Shown piece after piece: positions 54,838 through 63,481 of a DNA stretch of 64,000 bases. The position numbers and the translations under genes were made by a program. Source of the DNA: Schumannella sp. 10F1B-5-1 (GTDB lineage Bacteria; Actinomycetota; Actinomycetes; Actinomycetales; Microbacteriaceae); contig NZ_VHQH01000034.1 of the NCBI RefSeq assembly GCF_006517535.1, positions 248,001-312,000 on the forward strand, given 5' to 3'. The first letter of the stretch is position 1. Every line of letters begins with the position of its first letter. Under the pieces are notes generated by a model. That model saw only the letters and a program-made list of their open reading frames with translations. It did no database searches and was not told the DNA's origin.

Positions 54838-56441
54838 TCCGCACCACCGGCCGCCGCCTCATCGCGGCCGCGATCACGACGACGGCGCTCGCCGCGCTCG
54901 CCGTCGTCGGCGCCGGACCGGCGTCGCCCGCGAGCGCCGCCAGCTACGTCGCCATCTCGGGCAGCGGCTCGACCTGGTCGCAGAACGCGCTCGACCAGTG
55001 GCGCCGCAACGTCGCCACCAACTACGGCATGCAGGTCAACTACTCGGGCACCGGCTCGTCGGCCGGCCGCACCGACTTCATCAACGGCACGGTCGACTAC
55101 GCGGTCAGCGAGATCCCGTTCCAGTCGACGCCCGACGTGCCCGGCGCCCAGCCCGAGAACCCCGAGGCCGGCAGCTTCGCCTACATGCCGATCGTCGCCG
55201 GCGGCACCTCGTTCATGTACAACCTCAAGATCGGCGGCAAGCGCGTCACCAACCTCCGCCTGTCGGGCGACGTGATCACGAAGATCTTCACGAACCAGAT
55301 CACGAACTGGAACGACGCCGCGATCCAGGCCGACAACCCCGGTCTCGCGATGCCGAACAAGGCGATCACGCCGGTCGTGCGATCCGACGGCTCCGGCTCG
55401 ACGGCGCAGTTCACGCTGTGGATGTCGAAGATGTACCCGTCGATCTGGAGCGCCTACTCGGGGCGCAGCGGACTGACCTCGCAGTACCCGGTCAAGGGCT
55501 CGATGAAGGCGCAGAACGGCTCCCTCGGTGTCGCAGGCTACGTCAGCCAGGGCTACGGCGAGGGGGCGATCACCTACGTCGAGTACAGCTACGCGATGAA
55601 GTCGGGCTTCCCGGTCGCGAAGGTGCTGAACGCGTCCGGCTATTACGTCGAGCCGACCGCCGCATCCGTCGCCGTCGCGCTCATGCAGGCGCGCATCAAC
55701 GGCGACCTCACGCAGAACCTCGACGGCGTCTACGCGAACACCGACAAGCGCAACTACCCGCTGTCGAGCTACAGCTACATGATCGTGCCGACCAAGGTGC
55801 GCGGCATCTTCACCGAGGCGAAGGGCAACACGCTCGGCACCTTCGCGAGCTACATGCTCTGCGAGGGGCAGCAGCAGGCCTCGGCGCTCGGCTACTCCCC
55901 GCTGCCGATGAACCTGGTGAAGGCCGGGTTCGCGCAGATCGCGCGCATCCCGGGCGCCTCGAGCGCGAACGTCGACGTGAACAAGTGCAACAACCCGACC
56001 TTCAAACCAGGCCAGAGCGAGAGCGACAACGTGCTCGCGCAGACCGCCCCGCAGCCCGCCGCGTGCGACCAGAAGGGCCCGAATCAGTGCACGACCGGCA
56101 CGGCCGGCGCCAAGACCGACACCGCCGTGAGCGGATCGGGCTCGGGCGGCTCGGCGTCGGGCGGTTCGAGCTCGGGATCGGGCGGCGGGTCGAGCACGGG
56201 CGCGACCACCGGGGATGCCGGCGGCACCACCGGCGACCCGGTCTACGACGAGAACGGCCAGCTGGTCAGCAGCACGACCGCCGGCGGCGCCGTGTCGAAG
56301 CCCTTCGACCTGCCCGACAGCGGATTCGGCCCGGGGCAGTTCGCCATGGTCGCGGCGCTGCTGCTGCTCGTCGGCGCGATCGTGCTCCCGCCCCTGCTGT
56401 CGCGACGGATGCGCGCCTCCGACCGCCGGCCCGACAGCTGA
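54834..56441 (+). CDS. pstS: PstS-like phosphate-binding protein with C-terminal membrane anchor
   Basis: 535 residues. A signal peptide (to about residue 36) is followed by the phosphate-binding module (AISGSGSTWSQNALDQW, VNYSGTGSSAGRTDF, VVRSDGSGSTAQFT), then a Gly/Ser-rich linker (about 420-475). The C-terminus has LPDSG (493-497), a hydrophobic helix and SRRMR. This order (LPxxG, TM, positive tail) is that of a sortase signal, though LPDSG is not canonical, and a sortase gene lies 7 kb downstream. The usual lipoprotein cysteine is absent. ATG 54834 overlaps pstA. It is probably anchored to wall or membrane. Confidence 0.85.
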   Translation: MIRTTGRRLIAAAITTTALAALAVVGAGPASPASAASYVAISGSGSTWSQNALDQWRRNVATNYGMQVNYSGTGSSAGRTDFINGTVDYAVSEIPFQSTPDVPGAQPENPEAGSFAYMPIVAGGTSFMYNLKIGGKRVTNLRLSGDVITKIFTNQITNWNDAAIQADNPGLAMPNKAITPVVRSDGSGSTAQFTLWMSKMYPSIWSAYSGRSGLTSQYPVKGSMKAQNGSLGVAGYVSQGYGEGAITYVEYSYAMKSGFPVAKVLNASGYYVEPTAASVAVALMQARINGDLTQNLDGVYANTDKRNYPLSSYSYMIVPTKVRGIFTEAKGNTLGTFASYMLCEGQQQASALGYSPLPMNLVKAGFAQIARIPGASSANVDVNKCNNPTFKPGQSESDNVLAQTAPQPAACDQKGPNQCTTGTAGAKTDTAVSGSGSGGSASGGSSSGSGGGSSTGATTGDAGGTTGDPVYDENGQLVSSTTAGGAVSKPFDLPDSGFGPGQFAMVAALLLLVGAIVLPPLLSRRMRASDRRPDS

Positions 56442-56538
56442 CGCGCGGCTGACGCGCGTGCTGACCCGCAGCTGACGCGCCGGCTGACGCGCGGGAGCAC
56501 CGCCAGGTACCGCGACGGCGTGTGCGCCTTCCCCGTCC

Positions 56539-56545
56539 GTTCACC
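56539..56545 (+). promoter_or_regulatory. GTTCACC box upstream of the 851-residue gene
   Basis: GTTCACC lies 42 bp before the GTG at 56587 in a gap of 145 bp after pstS. No second phased copy is seen. Confidence 0.3.
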
Positions 56546-56586
56546 TCGATGACACGGGCCGCCAAGAACCTCTCATCGGATTCATC

Positions 56587-59142
56587 GTGAATCCTCCCGA
56601 AACCCGCCTGGAGCACCCCTTGTCCGCTTCGCCCTCGTCGCCGCTGCGCGCGCGCCGCTACGGCGCATCGCTGCTCGCCGGCCTGCTCAGCGCCGGCCTC
56701 GCCTTCGGCGTGGGCCTGGTCGTGACGGCCCCGGCGACGACGGCGAAGGCCGACGACGGCTCCTCGGTGACGGTGAGCGCCCGCGACCAGGATGCGGACG
56801 CGGCGAACGCGCCGTTCCCCGATCTGAAGCTGACGGTCTCGCAGACGAAGGGCCTCGTGTCGCAGGCGATCGTGCTGTCGTGGACCGGCGGCAGGAAGTC
56901 GATCCAGCCGAGCCAGCAGAACGGCGGCAGCGACTTCCTGCAGTTCGCCCAGTGCTGGGGAGACGACCCCTCGGTTCCGGCCGGGGAGCCGGCCCAGCCC
57001 GACCGGACCACCTGCCAGTACGGCGGGTTCAACAGCGCCGGCACGACACGCGATCACTATCACGCCTCCGGCTCGGCGGCACCGCAGGATTCGGCCTACA
57101 CGATCGCCGAGCCGCCGCTCGGCGACTACACGTCGATTCCGTTCCGCGCCGTCGACGGCACGGTGTCGACGAACATCGTCGACGGCGTGCGCACCGACGC
57201 CGTCGACCCGAATTCGAACCAGTTCTTCACCAAGTACACGACCAACGAGGTCTCGTGGGCCGGCTCCGGCGACGATGGCACGGGCGCGGTCAAATTCGAG
57301 GTGCAGACCAAGGTGCAGGCCCCGGGACTCGGCTGCGGCGACGCCGAGCTCCAGTCCGACGGCTCTCGCATCGGTCGTTCCTGCTGGCTCGTCGCGATCC
57401 CGCGGGGGCAGGCCGACGACGGCAGCCGCCAGGTCGACCAGTCGGGGCTGTTCTGGTCGCAGTGGAAGCATCGCCTCGCCGTGAAGCTCGACTTCCGGCC
57501 GGTGGGCGACGTGTGCGCGATCGGCGCGGCAGAGCGTCAGCTCCAGGGCAGCGAGCTCGCCGCAGGAGCCATCGCGTCCTGGCAGCCGGTGCTGTGCGGA
57601 TCCGCCGGCGGCGACGCCTACACGGTGCTGACCGGAACGGAATCGGACGCGGCGGCGATCGCCAACAGCACGAACGTCGGCCCGATGGCGCTCACCTCTC
57701 GACCCCTCCAGGGCGATGTCGACGACCAGCTCAGTTACGCTCCGGTCGCGCTGACCGGCGTGGCGGTGTCGTTCGCGATCGACCGGCGCCCCAGCCTCGA
57801 CGGCACCGTGCCACGGGATGTGCTGGCGCGGGCGGGATTGCCGTTCGAGTCGATGAACCTCACGCCTCGCCTCGTCGCCAAGCTGCTGACCTCGTCGTAC
57901 CTTGACGCCCTCCCCGCCAACGCGGATCGCACGCACCTCGGCGGCAATCCCCGGAATCTGCTCTACGACCCCGACTTCCTGGCGATCAACGACCCCGAGT
58001 GGAAGTACCAGGCGATCGTCGGACCCGCCGTCGCCGACGCGCTCGTACCGCAGGGGCGCTCCGACGCCGCCTCGGCTCTCTGGTCGTACGTGATGGCCGA
58101 CGCCGATGCTCGCGCGTTCCTCGCCGGCGCGAAGGACCCGTGGGGCATGACCGTGAACAAGTGGTCGAGCTCCGACCCGACGGTCGCGCCGAAGAGCGAC
58201 GAGGGCCAGAGCTACGCGCAGACCTATCCGACCGACGGCTTCCCCAAAGCGGACCCCTTCGAGGTGGTCTCCGAGCTCGGACCCAAGGCGACTGTGAACT
58301 CCGTCACGTGGCGGCCGTACACGAACGATCTCGACTCGTCGGCCTACAAGACCCTCCGCGGCGACGGGCAGGTGCTGGGCGGCTGGAACCCGTTCGCCAC
58401 CCCGGCCGGATACGACAAGGCGGTGCGCGATCTGCCCGGCTCGCAGCACGTGATCGGAGTCACCGACGCATCGTCGGCAGCCAAGTACCTCACCGTCACG
58501 GCATCGCTGCGCAACCCCGCGGGTCAGTTCGTCGCGCCCACGACCACCGGATTCCAGGCCGCTGCCGCCGCGATGACGACGTCGTCGGGCAGCACCCAGG
58601 TCTACGGGTTCGACCCGGCCTCGCCCCAGGCGCAGTCGGCCACGACGGCGTATCCGCTGACGATGCCCGTCTACGCCGCGGTCAACCCGGCGATGGACGA
58701 CGCGACGCTGCGCGCGAGCTATGCCGTCTTCATCCGATATGCGGCCTCCGACGCCGCCCAGACGCCGGGCGTCGATCCGGGCTCGCTTCCGGATGGCTAC
58801 GCTCCGCTCCCGGCCGGATGGCGAGCTCAGGCGCTCGCCGCCGCAGACCGCATCCAGGCAGGTGGGCTGGTGCCGACGGATCCCGTGACCGGCGAGAGCG
58901 CCGGCGGTTCCGACAGCATCTCCGGCAGCTCGGGTGGGGGATTCGGCGACGACCAGCTCGCCGCTTCCGTCTCCGACGACCCCGCCGCCTCGGGGGAGCT
59001 CGCCGCCGCCCTCTCCGCGTCGAAGACGCCCGCCGACCCCGACGTCGATGGGGTGCAGGCAGTGATGCCGCTCAGCCTGCTCGCGGGTCTGCTCGGGGCG
59101 CTCGCGGTGCCCGCCATCTCCCGGCTCCGGAGACGCCTCTGA
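56587..59142 (+). CDS. very large secreted protein with a PstS-like C-terminal region
   Basis: 851 residues. The signal peptide lies at about 20-55. The ectodomain has several Cys and Trp residues in its N-terminal half (GGSDFLQFAQCWGDDP and QWKHRLAVKLDF). The second half (about 640-770) resembles a PstS-type C-terminal lobe (GFDPASPQAQSATTAYPL, then VNPAMDD). A Ser/Gly tract precedes a C-terminal TM helix (about 820-843) and RLRRRL. No LPxTG is seen. The family is known in actinobacteria only as a substrate-binding-like protein. GTG 56587 gives the signal peptide. It sits in the envelope operon between pstS and another PstS-like gene. Confidence 0.7.
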   Translation: MNPPETRLEHPLSASPSSPLRARRYGASLLAGLLSAGLAFGVGLVVTAPATTAKADDGSSVTVSARDQDADAANAPFPDLKLTVSQTKGLVSQAIVLSWTGGRKSIQPSQQNGGSDFLQFAQCWGDDPSVPAGEPAQPDRTTCQYGGFNSAGTTRDHYHASGSAAPQDSAYTIAEPPLGDYTSIPFRAVDGTVSTNIVDGVRTDAVDPNSNQFFTKYTTNEVSWAGSGDDGTGAVKFEVQTKVQAPGLGCGDAELQSDGSRIGRSCWLVAIPRGQADDGSRQVDQSGLFWSQWKHRLAVKLDFRPVGDVCAIGAAERQLQGSELAAGAIASWQPVLCGSAGGDAYTVLTGTESDAAAIANSTNVGPMALTSRPLQGDVDDQLSYAPVALTGVAVSFAIDRRPSLDGTVPRDVLARAGLPFESMNLTPRLVAKLLTSSYLDALPANADRTHLGGNPRNLLYDPDFLAINDPEWKYQAIVGPAVADALVPQGRSDAASALWSYVMADADARAFLAGAKDPWGMTVNKWSSSDPTVAPKSDEGQSYAQTYPTDGFPKADPFEVVSELGPKATVNSVTWRPYTNDLDSSAYKTLRGDGQVLGGWNPFATPAGYDKAVRDLPGSQHVIGVTDASSAAKYLTVTASLRNPAGQFVAPTTTGFQAAAAAMTTSSGSTQVYGFDPASPQAQSATTAYPLTMPVYAAVNPAMDDATLRASYAVFIRYAASDAAQTPGVDPGSLPDGYAPLPAGWRAQALAAADRIQAGGLVPTDPVTGESAGGSDSISGSSGGGFGDDQLAASVSDDPAASGELAAALSASKTPADPDVDGVQAVMPLSLLAGLLGALAVPAISRLRRRL

Positions 59143-59260
59143 CCCCCTGATCTTGGCGGGGCACGCTGCACCGGACTGGGATCCGGAGCCTCGCACCAAG
59201 CCGCGGACGACCGACTGGGACGCGCGCGGAACCCACCCTGAGACAAAGGACAGCACTCCC

Positions 59261-60355
59261 TTGAAGATCAAGAAGATCGCGGCCGCTGCCGCGGTCGCCG
59301 CGGTCGCCGTCGCCGGCTCCGCGCTCGTCGCCCCCGCCTTCGCGGAGCCGGTGTCGAACAGCTACGTGCTGGTCGGTTCCGACACGCTGCAGGATTCCGC
59401 CAACGCGCTCATCAACGGCACGAACGTGACCGGCGCCACCGTCCGCGTCACGGCGGCCAACAAGACCCTCGGCTCGTTCGACGCCTTCGGCACGAGCATG
59501 ATCCAGACCAAGCCCGGTGGCACCTACTTCGGGCGCCCCTCGGGTTCCGGCCAGGGCGTGAATGCCCTGATCGCCTCGGTCAACAGCGCCAAGTGGACGC
59601 CGAGCGCCGCCCTCCCCGAGCGCAACCTCGGTGGTCAGGTCGACATCGCCCGCTCGTCGAGCGGTCCCGGCTCCAACGCCTCGTCGAGCGGCAAGCTGCT
59701 CTACGTCCCGTTCGCCCGGGATGCGGTCGGCTACGCCTACCGCGGCGGCACGGCCGCATGGGCCAGTCTCTCCAAGGACCAGCTCACCCAGATCTTCAAC
59801 GGCACCCTGAAGTCGGTCGACGGCGTCGCGATCAACCCGCGCCTTCCCCAGAACGGCTCGGGAACGCGCTCGTTCTTCCTCGGCGCGATCGGCGTCGCCT
59901 CGCCGTCGGACACCGACAACAAGACGGCGGAGAACGACGCGTCGGTGCTCGCCGTCGGCGACATCATCCCGTTCTCGGCCGCCAGCTGGATCGCGCAGGC
60001 CAACGGCGTCACGCCCCTCGACACCACGACGGCCGCCGGCGTGAACTTCGGCAGCGCCTACACGACCACGCCGACCCCGGCGTTCACGGGAACGGCGCCG
60101 AGCCTCGCGCCGAGCAGCGCCTACTACTCGAACACGACCTTCGGCCGTGACACGTACCTCGTCGTCGAGCGCGCTCGCGTCACCTCGGGCAACGCGAAGT
60201 ACGACGCCGTGTTGGCCAACCTGCTCGACCCGAGCAACACGACCGGCCTGGCGAACTTCAGCAGCCTGCCGACGTCGTCTGGCGCCGTGAAGCAGAAGTT
60301 CGGCTTCCAGGCTCCGTCGACCACCGTCCCCTCGCCGGCTTACCCCAACATCTGA
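59261..60355 (+). CDS. secreted substrate-binding (PstS-like) protein
   Basis: 364 residues from a TTG at 59261, which is directly before the signal peptide (KKIAAAAAVAAVAVAGSALV). An AAAGGA lies about 11 nt upstream. After cleavage at AFA, the domain begins VLVGSDTLQDSANALI, the pattern of the periplasmic binding fold with a phosphate-type loop (SGQGVNALI and SSSGPGSNASSSG). There is no C-terminal anchor, so it may be released or held by partners. It resembles PstS but lacks the exact phosphate-loop of the pstS gene upstream. Confidence 0.72.
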   Translation: MKIKKIAAAAAVAAVAVAGSALVAPAFAEPVSNSYVLVGSDTLQDSANALINGTNVTGATVRVTAANKTLGSFDAFGTSMIQTKPGGTYFGRPSGSGQGVNALIASVNSAKWTPSAALPERNLGGQVDIARSSSGPGSNASSSGKLLYVPFARDAVGYAYRGGTAAWASLSKDQLTQIFNGTLKSVDGVAINPRLPQNGSGTRSFFLGAIGVASPSDTDNKTAENDASVLAVGDIIPFSAASWIAQANGVTPLDTTTAAGVNFGSAYTTTPTPAFTGTAPSLAPSSAYYSNTTFGRDTYLVVERARVTSGNAKYDAVLANLLDPSNTTGLANFSSLPTSSGAVKQKFGFQAPSTTVPSPAYPNI

Positions 60356-60374
60356 TTCCGGAGATCCGAACATC

Positions 60375-61415
60375 ATGAAGATCAGCTCTTTGGCGGCCAA
60401 GGCCGCCGCGATCGGCGCCGCCGGTCTCGTGCTGGTGGCCTCCGCGGTCGCCGCAGCTCCCGCCGTCGCGGCCACGCCGAGCGGCTCCACCTCGCCGTTC
60501 TACCTCCTGTCGGCCAACGACCTGTCGCACTACCCGGCGGGATCGCAGATGACCTGGGAGAGCGGCGTCATCGCCTCGCCCAGCGGCACGGACTACAACG
60601 TCCGCTTCACCGGCACCGACGACTCGACCAGCGCGGCCGTGTTCCTCGCCCCTCGCGGCCAGGAGCGCGTCCCCGCGGCGTGGGCCGCCTCGTCGGTCGT
60701 GCTCTTCTCGCCCGGAACGAAGAACGTCTGGCTGCCCAACGTGTCGTTCGACAAGTTCCTCGACGGCAACCCGCTCGGCGTCAAGTCGACCGGCGGGCAG
60801 TTCAGCCTCGGCCTCGCGTTCCTCAAGAACAACGCGCTGACGGTGTCGAACGACGGCGTCGCGTTCACCTACGTCGACATCAAGGCCGGGGGCAACTGGA
60901 CCTACGACGAGCCCACCGACACGACCACCCCGAGCACTCCCGGCACGGGCGGCGGAACCGGCTCGGTCGACGTCTCGGCTCCGGTGACCGGCTCGGTCGA
61001 CACCACGCTCGAGCTGTCGGTGCCGGCCGGTGCCAAGGCCACCCTGGGGGCGGCGAAACTCGTCAACGGCATGTCGACGTCGACCGGAACCCTCGGCCAG
61101 ATCACGGTCAAGGACGGCCGCGTCGTCTCGCAGCCGGGCTGGAACCTGACGTCGTCGGTCGCGGACTTCACCGACGGCGCCGGCGGCACCCTCGCCGCCA
61201 AGCAGCTCGGCGTGAAGCCGCGCATCGTGTCGGGCCTCGGCTCGGTCGGTGCCGGCAACGTCGTGGGCACGGTCGGCGACGGCCAGTTCGCCTCGGCTCT
61301 CGCCGGGCAGTCGGGTGACACCGTGATCGACGCCGACCTGCTCTTCGTGGCCCCCACCGGCACGAAGGCGGGCACCTACACCTCGAAGCTCACGCTGACT
61401 CTCGTCAGCAAGTAA
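60375..61415 (+). CDS. secreted WxL-domain protein
   Basis: 346 residues. The signal peptide is residues 1-32. The N-terminal part is beta-rich, followed by a Thr/Pro/Gly linker (about 181-198). The C-terminal part has WxL motif one, GWNLTSSVADF (W256-N-L258, F264), and an end GTYTSKLTLTLVSK that corresponds to the second WxL motif with Leu replacing the Trp. Family knowledge: WxL domains bind peptidoglycan non-covalently and work with DUF916 proteins, one of which is encoded next. The ATG start follows GGAGATC 20 bp after the PstS-like stop. Confidence 0.7.
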   Translation: MKISSLAAKAAAIGAAGLVLVASAVAAAPAVAATPSGSTSPFYLLSANDLSHYPAGSQMTWESGVIASPSGTDYNVRFTGTDDSTSAAVFLAPRGQERVPAAWAASSVVLFSPGTKNVWLPNVSFDKFLDGNPLGVKSTGGQFSLGLAFLKNNALTVSNDGVAFTYVDIKAGGNWTYDEPTDTTTPSTPGTGGGTGSVDVSAPVTGSVDTTLELSVPAGAKATLGAAKLVNGMSTSTGTLGQITVKDGRVVSQPGWNLTSSVADFTDGAGGTLAAKQLGVKPRIVSGLGSVGAGNVVGTVGDGQFASALAGQSGDTVIDADLLFVAPTGTKAGTYTSKLTLTLVSK

Positions 61416-61567
61416 GAGGTCACCCGGCCCCGGGCGGGCGTCGTCGCGATCCGACGCCCGCCCGGGGTCATCTCCGTGGATGCGCAGCCCCGCGCATCCT
61501 GACAGCTCCACCTCCGCCGACCCCCGCCGCTCGGCCCCCGAACCCGCCCGGCCCCGCTTAAGCGCTC

Positions 61568-61574
61568 GTTCACC
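61568..61574 (+). promoter_or_regulatory. GTTCACC box before the DUF916-like gene
   Basis: GTTCACC lies 28-34 bp before ATG 61602. No phased partner is visible, so this is weak evidence for PhoP control. Confidence 0.3.
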
Positions 61575-61601
61575 TGACGGATGCGCGGCGGCCAACGACC
61601 G

Positions 61602-62696
61602 ATGGCTTCATACACTGTGCCCACCTGGATCTCCGCCGCGAACCCGGCCGCGCGCCTCGCCGCCGCGGCTCTCGCGCTCGTCGCCGCCGCCACGCTGCTC
61701 AGCGTCGCGCCGGCCGTCTCCGCCCACGCGGACGACACGATCGGCTTCTCCGGGGCCCCGTCGCAGGGCGGCGTCGCCGATGGCCGCACCCGCTTCACCT
61801 ACCAGGTCGGACCGGGCCAGCACCTCGCCGACGAGATGCTCGTGAAGAACACCGGCACGACCGCGCAGACCTTCACGGTCATCGGCACCGACGCCTTCAA
61901 CACCGACGACGGCTCCTGGGGTCTGCTGCCCACCGACGACCAGCCGACCGACGTCGGCGCCTGGGTCACGTTCGGCGGCCAGCCGCGCGCCGTGTTCGAC
62001 CTCGCCGCCGGGCAGAGCCGCGCCGTCGCCTTCGACGTGCAGCTCCCGGCCGACGCCTCGCCGGGCGACCACGCGGGCGGCATCGTCGTCTCGGCCGTGA
62101 GCCCCGACGGGCAGGTGCTGGTCGACCGCCGTGTCGCGACCCGGCTGTACGTCCGCGTGCCCGGCGACATCCAGGCCGCCCTGACGGTCAGCTCGATGAA
62201 GGCCGACTACGCCTACAGCTGGAACCCGCTCGACGGGACCCTGGATGTCGATCTCACGGTCAAGAACACCGGCAACGTGGCCCTCAGCGGTCTGGCCGTC
62301 GTGAGCGTGCGCACCTGGTTCGGCGTCGGACTCGCCGCGCCCGAGGCCCGCCCCGAGTTCCCCGAGCTGCTGCCCGGCAACGTGCGCAAGCTCAGCGTCA
62401 CGCTGCACGGCGTCCCCGCCCTCGGCTACCTCGAGCCGACCATCAAGCTGGCGCCGCTCATCTCGCCCGACGCGATCCAGCCGCCGTCGCTGGTCACGAC
62501 CGAGCGCAGCGCGCCGGTCGCGGCGGTGCCGTGGCTGCTGCTCGGTGTGCTCGCGATCGTCGGCGCCGTCGTCGCGATCACCCGTCTGCGTGCTCGCGCC
62601 GACGCCCGTCGGGCGGCCGCGTGGATGGACTACGTCGCCGAGCAGGCGCGCGCCGACTCGGCCGCGAACGCCGAGAAGGTCGGAGCAGATCGATGA
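61602..62696 (+). CDS. DUF916-like (WxL-interacting) surface protein
   Basis: 364 residues. Signal peptide, then an immunoglobulin-like region with the DUF916 pattern (TRFTYQVGPGQHLADEMLV, VKNTGTTAQTF, and AFDVQLPADASPGDHAGGIV). A second beta region (about 200-290) may be the companion DUF3324-like domain. A TM helix lies at about 310-332, followed by a charged cytoplasmic tail. In known WxL clusters this type of protein binds the WxL protein and the cell wall. The start could also be ATG 61581 or GTG 61617. The stop overlaps the next gene (ATGA). Confidence 0.68.
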   Translation: MASYTVPTWISAANPAARLAAAALALVAAATLLSVAPAVSAHADDTIGFSGAPSQGGVADGRTRFTYQVGPGQHLADEMLVKNTGTTAQTFTVIGTDAFNTDDGSWGLLPTDDQPTDVGAWVTFGGQPRAVFDLAAGQSRAVAFDVQLPADASPGDHAGGIVVSAVSPDGQVLVDRRVATRLYVRVPGDIQAALTVSSMKADYAYSWNPLDGTLDVDLTVKNTGNVALSGLAVVSVRTWFGVGLAAPEARPEFPELLPGNVRKLSVTLHGVPALGYLEPTIKLAPLISPDAIQPPSLVTTERSAPVAAVPWLLLGVLAIVGAVVAITRLRARADARRAAAWMDYVAEQARADSAANAEKVGADR

Positions 62697-63481
62697 CGTG
62701 GATGCGCACCCGCGCCGTCCTCGCCGCCTCCGCGGTGCTGGCGCTCGCCCTGGCCGCGCCGGCCGCAGCCGCGTCAGCCGCCGACGACGACCTGAACGGC
62801 GGCGGCGACTACCCGATCTCGGTGACCGTCACGGACGACGGCACGACGTCTCCGGGCTCCGGCTCGGGCGACGGCTCCGGCTCGGGAGACGGGCTCGGCT
62901 TCGGTTCGGCCGGCGACTCCGGTTCGGGCTTCGGGTCCGGGTCTTCGGGCTTCGGCTCGTCCGGTGCGAGCGACGCGGTCGACACGGCCGCGAGCCCGGC
63001 GGGGTCGACCGGCGCGACCGACACGAAGACGAAGGAGGCCGACGCGGCCTTCTCGCTCGGCGGTATCCGGCTCGGCTACGGCTGGTCGCCGAACCCGTCG
63101 GCGGGAACCCTGTCGACGAGCGTCACCGTGCACAACGGCACCGCCGCATCCATGCCGGTCACGGTGCGGGCGTGGATGACCGGCCCCTTCGGCAACCGCA
63201 TCGGCGGCCCGGTCGAGCGCGAGGTCGTCGTGCCGGCGCGGGGCGACCGCGAGGTGCGCATCCCCGTCGAGGGCGTCGCCCAGTGGACCGTCGTGACGGC
63301 TCACCTCGAGGTCACGCCGCCGAAGTCCGCCGGCGGCATCGAGCTGTCGAAGCTCGTGCGCGAGCAGACGCTGGTCGTTGCACCGTGGCTGATCCTGGTC
63401 GGCATCGTCGTGGTGGCCGGCGTCGGCTACCCGCTCTCGCGGCTGGTGCGCCGCCCGCGTGCCGTCGAGGCGTTCGCGTGA
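62693..63481 (+). CDS. Gly/Ser-rich secreted membrane protein
   Basis: 262 residues. Signal peptide (to about 29), then a Gly/Ser/Asp-rich low-complexity stretch (about 50-95, repeated GSGSG and GFGS). A beta domain (about 117-210) with a VTVHNGTAASMPVTV strand pattern resembles the domains of the preceding DUF916-like protein. A TM helix (about 226-248) and the basic tail RLVRRPRAVEAFA follow. It overlaps its neighbours by 4 bp at both ends, so three genes are translated as one unit. It is likely a stalk-like partner of the same surface complex. Confidence 0.7.
   Translation: MTWMRTRAVLAASAVLALALAAPAAAASAADDDLNGGGDYPISVTVTDDGTTSPGSGSGDGSGSGDGLGFGSAGDSGSGFGSGSSGFGSSGASDAVDTAASPAGSTGATDTKTKEADAAFSLGGIRLGYGWSPNPSAGTLSTSVTVHNGTAASMPVTVRAWMTGPFGNRIGGPVEREVVVPARGDREVRIPVEGVAQWTVVTAHLEVTPPKSAGGIELSKLVREQTLVVAPWLILVGIVVVAGVGYPLSRLVRRPRAVEAFA

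Noticed and set aside
56266-59271. 1001-codon minus-strand frame opposite the 851-residue secreted protein
   Set aside because: No start signal, no domain, and Arg/Gly/Val-rich shadow composition. The plus strand has a signal peptide and TM anchor in a co-directional operon.
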